DNA of 11,841 nucleotides from DATGYC01 sp035298385. Its GTDB lineage: Bacteria > Bacillota > Sulfobacillia > Symbiobacteriales > Symbiobacteriaceae. How positions within the stretch are numbered: the stretch's first letter is position 1; each line of letters opens with the position of its first letter. A program made the position numbers and the translations under genes. The notes under the pieces are model-generated. The model was not told the origin of the DNA and did not search any database. It worked only from the letters and a program-made list of their open reading frames with translations. Below, piece by piece: positions 8,042 through 11,841 of the stretch. The stretch spans positions 1 through 11,841 of the forward strand of contig DATGYC010000191.1 of assembly GCA_035298385.1 (NCBI GenBank), written 5' to 3'.

Positions 8042-8281
8042 CGCTTCTCCCCCCCGGAAATTCGAGAGTACCAGAAGATATGTAAGCCTCTCCATCTCTC
8101 ATTCCCGCCCAGGTCTTTATGATCCTTTCTCCAATACATAAACTTTTTGTAACATTCGGTAGACGGGGCGCCCCGACAGGCCGACACCACGAGGAGAAGG
8201 GCGACCAATCGGAGCATGATACGAGGGGGACCTCTCCACAGCATTGATCACGAGGTCGCCACCACGGAGGACCTGTCGCCC
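8042..8281. promoter_or_regulatory. Divergent intergenic region with AT-rich promoter-like core
   Basis: This 240-base gap separates the minus-strand operon from the plus-strand amidase gene. A stretch at 8111-8160 is about one-third G+C by eye, far below the rest of the window, and is the most likely site of the divergent promoters. On the plus strand a weak pair is TTTATG and TAAACT with 17 bases between them; no convincing consensus pair was found on the minus strand. A 12-base perfect palindrome CGGGGCGCCCCG (8164-8175) sits beside the AT-rich core and could be an operator, although similar GGCGCC-centred words are common in this DNA. No regulator gene is adjacent. A possible 59-codon minus-strand reading frame across the region is treated under findings. 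Confidence 0.4.
8266..8270 (+). promoter_or_regulatory. Ribosome-binding site supporting the amidase start at 8282
   Basis: GGAGG ends 11 bases before the ATG at 8282, a slightly long but usable distance. The upstream in-frame ATG at 8216 has only GGAG one base away. Together with the signal peptide that begins at 8282, this favours the downstream start. Confidence 0.5.
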
Positions 8282-10123
8282 ATGCACCACTCATCATTCG
8301 CCAAGCCCTGGCTGGGCTGGCTCCTCGCCCTCTTCGCCTTGACCGCTCAGCTACGGGCTGGCGCCGCCCCGACCGAAGTGACTCCTGCCTTGCCGACCAA
8401 CGTCGACACCCGTCAGGCTGCGTTCGCTGCCGCCGCCCGAGAATTCGGCGTGCCCGAGGCCATCCTGCTCTCCGTCGCCTACAACCTGTCGCGCTGGGAG
8501 CAGCATGACGGGCGCCCCTCCACCACGGCGGGCTATGGGCTGATGCACCTGACCAAGCTAGATGACGACCCGAACGACCCCAGCCTCCACACGCTCGATC
8601 GCGCCGCCCAACTCCTCGGCCTGCCAACTGGGCGCCTCACGCGCGATCCAGACCAGAACATCCGCGGTGCCGCAGCCCTGCTGGCGCAGTACGCCCGCGA
8701 GACGACCGGCGGCCTGCCGGTACGGGAGGCTGACTGGTACGGCGCCGTCGCCAAGTACAGCGGCTCGACCGAGTCCGATGCCGCCCTCAGCTTTGCCGAT
8801 CAGGTCTACACCGCCATCAACGCGGGCGCCGAGCGCCAGACAAATGATGGCCATCATCTAAAGCTGGCCGCCAAGTCGGTCCGACCGAACCTGGCTACCT
8901 TGGCCACATTACGGCTAAGACGCTCCAAGGCGCAGGGCGCCGCTGACTGCCCAAAGGAGATCGCCTGCCGCTTCATCCCGGCCTTCTACGGCCAGAGCGA
9001 GGCCGGCTACGGCAACTTGGATGCCACCAATCGTAGCAGAGGCGGCCCCGCCATCCGCTACATCGTCATCCATGACACGGAGAGCGCCTATGACCGCGCC
9101 GTCATCTGGTTCCAGAACCCAAAGTCCGGCGTCTCCGCCCACTACGTGATCCGCTCCGCTGACGGCGAGGTGACGCAGATGGTCGACGTCAAGCAGACCG
9201 CCTGGCACGCTGGCAACTGGTTCTTCAACACGCACTCGATCGGGCTCGAGCATGAGGGGTACGCCATCGACGGCGCCGCCTGGTATAACGAGCGGCTCTA
9301 CCAGACCTCGGCCAGACTGGTCCGGTATCTGGCGGCGAGGTACAAGATTCCGAAGGACCGAGCCCATATCATCGGCCATGATGAGATCCCAGGCACATCC
9401 AGAGAGAGACAAGAGCGGATGCACTGGGATCCCGGCCCCTACTGGGACTGGGGCCACTTCATGGCGCTCGTGGGCGCCCCCATCAAACCCGCACCCCGCT
9501 GGCGCCAGGCGCCGTTGTCGATCGTGACGATCAACCCGCCCTTTCAGCAGAATCGGCAGCCCGTCACCGGCGCCCCGCTCCAGCCCGCCAACTTCCTCTA
9601 CCTCCACCAGGCGCCCTCCCTCTCGGCGCCCCTGCTCGATGACCCGGTCCTGACCGACTCGGGTACCCAGAAGGCTTCAGACTGGGGCAACAAGGCACGG
9701 GTGGGTCAGCGCTACGCCCTGGCCGAGCGGCAGGGCGACTGGGCAGCGATCTGGTACGGCGGTCAGAAGGCCTGGTTCTTCGACCCGAAGGGCGCCAACA
9801 CGATTCCCGGCCGGGGCGTGCTGATCACGCCCAGGGCCGGCCTCGGTTCGATTCCGGTCTATGGCACCGCCTACCCAGAGGCGTCGGCCTTCCCCGCTGA
9901 GATCCCGGCGCCGGAGCTGACGACGATCGGGTATGCACTCCCGGCCGGTCAGGTCTACGTGGCGGTAGAACGGATCCGGGGGCGGTACTACCATGCCGGC
10001 ATCTATTCGCTGGATCCAGCGGCAGACCGGTACGTCATGGGCAAGGAGGCGTTCTACCGCATCCAGTTCAACCACCGCTACGCCTTTGTGAAGGCGGCGG
10101 ATGTCGAGGTGGTGGACAGGTAA
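8282..10123 (+). CDS. Secreted N-acetylmuramoyl-L-alanine amidase (Amidase_2) with N-terminal transglycosylase-like domain and C-terminal SH3-like regions
   Basis: From the ATG at 8282 the product is 613 residues and opens with a signal peptide: a Lys, the hydrophobic stretch WLGWLLALFALTAQL, and a likely cut near AGA-AP (about residue 28). Residues about 45-180 resemble a lysozyme/transglycosylase-like domain (EFGVPEAILLSVAY, then GYGLMHLT), but the usual catalytic Glu position is Leu69. Residues about 258-395 are an Amidase_2 domain with zinc ligands His264 (VIHDTE), His381 and Asp383 (MHWDPG), plus IGLEHEG carrying the likely catalytic Glu. It should cut the bond between MurNAc and L-Ala in peptidoglycan. 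The C-terminal 170 residues contain two SH3-like beta-rich regions that may bind the wall. The frame stays open to an ATG at 8216, which would add a 22-residue leader unlike a signal peptide, so I rejected it. The gene is followed by an inverted repeat. Amidase identity is firm; a lytic second activity is doubtful. Confidence 0.9.
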   Translation: MHHSSFAKPWLGWLLALFALTAQLRAGAAPTEVTPALPTNVDTRQAAFAAAAREFGVPEAILLSVAYNLSRWEQHDGRPSTTAGYGLMHLTKLDDDPNDPSLHTLDRAAQLLGLPTGRLTRDPDQNIRGAAALLAQYARETTGGLPVREADWYGAVAKYSGSTESDAALSFADQVYTAINAGAERQTNDGHHLKLAAKSVRPNLATLATLRLRRSKAQGAADCPKEIACRFIPAFYGQSEAGYGNLDATNRSRGGPAIRYIVIHDTESAYDRAVIWFQNPKSGVSAHYVIRSADGEVTQMVDVKQTAWHAGNWFFNTHSIGLEHEGYAIDGAAWYNERLYQTSARLVRYLAARYKIPKDRAHIIGHDEIPGTSRERQERMHWDPGPYWDWGHFMALVGAPIKPAPRWRQAPLSIVTINPPFQQNRQPVTGAPLQPANFLYLHQAPSLSAPLLDDPVLTDSGTQKASDWGNKARVGQRYALAERQGDWAAIWYGGQKAWFFDPKGANTIPGRGVLITPRAGLGSIPVYGTAYPEASAFPAEIPAPELTTIGYALPAGQVYVAVERIRGRYYHAGIYSLDPAADRYVMGKEAFYRIQFNHRYAFVKAADVEVVDR

Positions 10124-10131
10124 CCGCAATA

Positions 10132-10157
10132 GGCCCCCAGGCTGAAGCCTGGGGGCC
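10132..10157 (+). terminator. Perfect hairpin after the amidase gene, likely terminator
   Basis: GGCCCCCAGGC pairs perfectly with GCCTGGGGGCC around a TGAA tetraloop, an 11-base-pair GC-rich stem that starts eight bases after the amidase stop. The following bases (GAATCTTGAGC) lack a proper T-run, so it may be a weak or factor-assisted terminator, an mRNA-stabilising 3' hairpin, or one copy of a dispersed palindromic repeat. Confidence 0.55.
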
Positions 10158-10235
10158 GAATCTTGAGCGGCTGTTCCGTGGAGACTACCCAGGACGTCTA
10201 CGCCCTCCGGCGCCGCTACTCATCAGTCGAAAAGA

Positions 10236-11195
10236 GTGAGGATCGCGTTGAGATCAAAACACCTGCTCGCTCTCCTGCTAGCAACAGCCATGCTGGTAAC
10301 CGGCGCGGCGATAACACTAGCGCAACCGAGCCCCACCACACCCAAGCTCCCCTCCCCCCATGAGATCAATCCGGGCATCTTCGATGCACAGGGCTGCAAG
10401 GTGGTTCCGCCGGGGGAGGAAGGGGCCGGAACCCGCCTATGCGGCGTGAAGATACCCGCGCGGATGCTGCTCCATCTGGAGCTTGGTCACTATGCGGATC
10501 TGCCCGGGTTCGAGGGGCCTTATTTTCAGGCGCCCGGGCCCAACGCAGAGCCGGGCGCGGTCCACCTTCTGACAGAGAGCATCACTCAGAGCAAGGAGGG
10601 CCTCTGGCAAGCGTGGGGGCTTGTGCGCAATCAGATGAATAAATCTGTCGGCAACGTCGTGGTCACGGCCTCGCTGTTTGGCCAGGACGGGGCGCTCTTG
10701 GCAAAGGCTCCGGCGACCGTGCCGATCGCGAACCTGCGCCCCGGCGAACCAGGACCATTCCACGTCACCACCCAGGTTCCCGCCGCGAAGGTAAAGCGGG
10801 CGGAGTTCGCCCTCCAGCCTGGCGAGGCAAAACCGGTCAGCCGGGACCTCCTGCTCATGAAGTACTGGGAACTCCCCTACGACAGAGTCGAGGTCAAGGG
10901 GGTAAGACGGCGGGACGCCGTCTGGCGCCATGGCCGACGAGTCTACCCCTACAAGCTGGGTACGGGCTTCCAGAATATCGGCGAAAGACCGGTTCCTGGA
11001 GCCAACCTTCTGTTGGCCTGGCTCAACGATCAGGACCAGGTGGTGTGGGTCGAGCAGACCACCATGGACCCTTCCTTTGCGGGACCCATCTCACCCAAGG
11101 GTTTCGCACACTTCCGCGTCATTCAAGTCGACGATCCCAAGATGGGACCACGGTTGTACGATCTTACACCGATGTACTGGGTGGTGGGAGCATGA
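10236..11195 (+). CDS. Secreted protein with two FxLYD-like beta-sandwich regions, function unknown
   Basis: This 319-residue product has a clear signal peptide: basic start, hydrophobic residues about 10-28 (LLALLLATAMLVTGAAITLA), and cleavage near Gln30. It is followed by a Pro/Ser/Thr-rich linker. Two segments look like FxLYD-type domains, at about 124-180 (GLVRNQMNKSVGNVVVTASL, then LRPGEPGPF) and about 240-300 (GTGFQNIGERPVPGANLLLA, then ISPKGFAHFRV). In other proteins these are small extracellular beta-sandwiches without enzymatic residues. Cys54 and Cys69 could form a disulfide. The GTG at 10236 has a poor ribosome site. A TTG at 10248 has TGAGGA about six bases upstream and would trim four residues without changing the signal peptide. 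The stop overlaps the next gene's ATG, so the two are probably co-translated and may act together outside the cell. No specific function can be assigned. Confidence 0.8.
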   Translation: MRIALRSKHLLALLLATAMLVTGAAITLAQPSPTTPKLPSPHEINPGIFDAQGCKVVPPGEEGAGTRLCGVKIPARMLLHLELGHYADLPGFEGPYFQAPGPNAEPGAVHLLTESITQSKEGLWQAWGLVRNQMNKSVGNVVVTASLFGQDGALLAKAPATVPIANLRPGEPGPFHVTTQVPAAKVKRAEFALQPGEAKPVSRDLLLMKYWELPYDRVEVKGVRRRDAVWRHGRRVYPYKLGTGFQNIGERPVPGANLLLAWLNDQDQVVWVEQTTMDPSFAGPISPKGFAHFRVIQVDDPKMGPRLYDLTPMYWVVGA

Positions 11196-11841
11196 GAGGC
11201 TGGTTGCGCGCCGTCGCGCTGATGGTGATCTTCCTCGGGTCCATGGGCATCTGGGTAGCACAGGCTTCGGCTCAAGCCCTCACATACGGACAAGAGCCGC
11301 TCCAGGATGTGCTCCGCTGGGCGACGGAGAGTACCGTACGGGAGTGCCTGAAGAGACAAGACGGGGGATGCCTGTCAGCGAACGAGTTCGCTGCCATCAT
11401 GCTGGCCATTACCTGGCCGGAGGCAGCCGACGCCCAGGCGGGTGCCCCCCCATCGCCCATGACTCTGAGCCGCTGGGATGTCGGCGACCGGAACAAGAAT
11501 CTCTATGGCCCAAGCCGTGAGCACTTTCCCCGTGTCTACTGGCACCCCGGGGTTGGCCCCTGGCAGATCGACTCGGCGGGCGTGGGTAAGTATATGGACA
11601 TTGAAGCTTCGATCGACTCCCGCTTTGCAGCCAAGCAGATTGCCGACTACCTGGCCTCCCTGTGGAAAGGGCAAAACCAGAGCCTGCCGGACAAGACCAA
11701 ACGCCAGCGGGTCTGGTTCGAGTGGTACGCCTGCACGACGGGTCGGTGTGAGCAACTCTTCAACCAGATCTACGACAGCCGCACGGGGGAGTTGACGGTC
11801 ACCCGTGATCGCTCGGTGGGAAGAATGGGCGGGGCTGAGCG
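11192..11841 (+). CDS. Secreted protein with lysozyme/transglycosylase-like motifs (3' end beyond window)
   Basis: The ATG at 11192 overlaps the previous stop (ATGA), and 216 codons run to the right edge without a stop, so the protein is partial. Residues 1-27 form a signal peptide ending in QASA, with likely cleavage before Gln28. The body has a Glu after a hydrophobic helix (AIMLAITWPEAAD, Glu77) and a later HPGVGPWQIDSAGVGKY (118-134), then a helical stretch with FAAKQIADYL. This order of Glu, then a G-x-W-Q-I-D segment, then a helix recalls transglycosylase-like folds (compare GLMQI motifs), but similarity is weak and no family is recognised with certainty. Cys52/Cys60 and Cys181/Cys186 could be disulfides. 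It is coupled to the FxLYD-like protein and lies downstream of the amidase, which fits an envelope or peptidoglycan role. That role is inference. Confidence 0.75.
   Translation, partial: MRGWLRAVALMVIFLGSMGIWVAQASAQALTYGQEPLQDVLRWATESTVRECLKRQDGGCLSANEFAAIMLAITWPEAADAQAGAPPSPMTLSRWDVGDRNKNLYGPSREHFPRVYWHPGVGPWQIDSAGVGKYMDIEASIDSRFAAKQIADYLASLWKGQNQSLPDKTKRQRVWFEWYACTTGRCEQLFNQIYDSRTGELTVTRDRSVGRMGGAE

Noticed and set aside
8042..8095. Upstream ATG at 8095 for the FAD subunit
   Set aside because: The 18 extra residues are not part of the family, and a good ribosome-binding site sits just before the ATG at 8041.
8216..8281. Upstream ATG at 8216 as amidase start
   Set aside because: It adds 22 residues that would bury the signal peptide inside the protein, and its ribosome site is only one base from the ATG. 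The start at 8282 begins a normal signal peptide.
8915..9607. Minus-strand 230-codon ORF opposite the amidase
   Set aside because: It lies fully within the Amidase_2 coding region on the other strand and has no motif of its own.

Overview
The window is GC-rich, with strong G/C bias at third codon positions and long antisense shadow ORFs. It holds two divergently transcribed gene sets separated by one AT-rich intergenic region (about 8042-8281). No rRNA, tRNA, CRISPR array, insertion sequence or phage gene was seen. The gene content (CoxL-like molybdenum hydroxylase, FdrA/DUF1116 pair, UraA-type permease, secreted Amidase_2 protein with an N-terminal transglycosylase-like region) would fit a high-GC Chloroflexota or actinobacterial-type soil or thermophilic bacterium. 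That placement is an inference with low certainty, because there is no phylogenetic marker in the window.

Minus strand, 8041 down to 1: a compact six-gene operon. In transcription order it encodes the FAD subunit, the [2Fe-2S] subunit and the molybdopterin subunit of a xanthine dehydrogenase/CO dehydrogenase-family hydroxylase, then an NCS2 (uracil/xanthine-type) permease, an FdrA-family protein (AllF-like), and a DUF1116 protein (YlbE/AllG-like) that runs off the left edge. Four junctions are fused: three are 4-base ATGA overlaps and one has no gap. The only spacer, 20-26 bases before the permease gene, carries a strong AAGGAGG ribosome-binding site. FdrA and YlbE are two of the three proteins linked in E. 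coli to oxamate carbamoyltransferase, the enzyme that phosphorolyses oxalurate during anaerobic allantoin breakdown. The arrangement therefore reads as import of an N-heterocycle or ureide, oxidative hydroxylation, then a carbamoyl-transfer step yielding carbamoyl phosphate. The hydroxylase is not a form I CO dehydrogenase, because it lacks the AYRCSFR loop. It also lacks the substrate-binding Glu typical of xanthine dehydrogenases, so its substrate is open. This operon is the best candidate in the window for an undescribed pathway.

Plus strand, 8282 to the right edge: three consecutive exported proteins. The first is a large N-acetylmuramoyl-L-alanine amidase whose N-terminal transglycosylase-like domain seems to have lost its catalytic Glu. 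It is followed by a strong inverted repeat (10132-10157). Then come a secreted protein with two FxLYD-like beta-sandwich regions and, overlapping it by ATGA, a secreted protein with weak lysozyme/transglycosylase-like motifs that is cut by the right edge. These suggest cell-wall or envelope work unrelated to the divergent catabolic operon.
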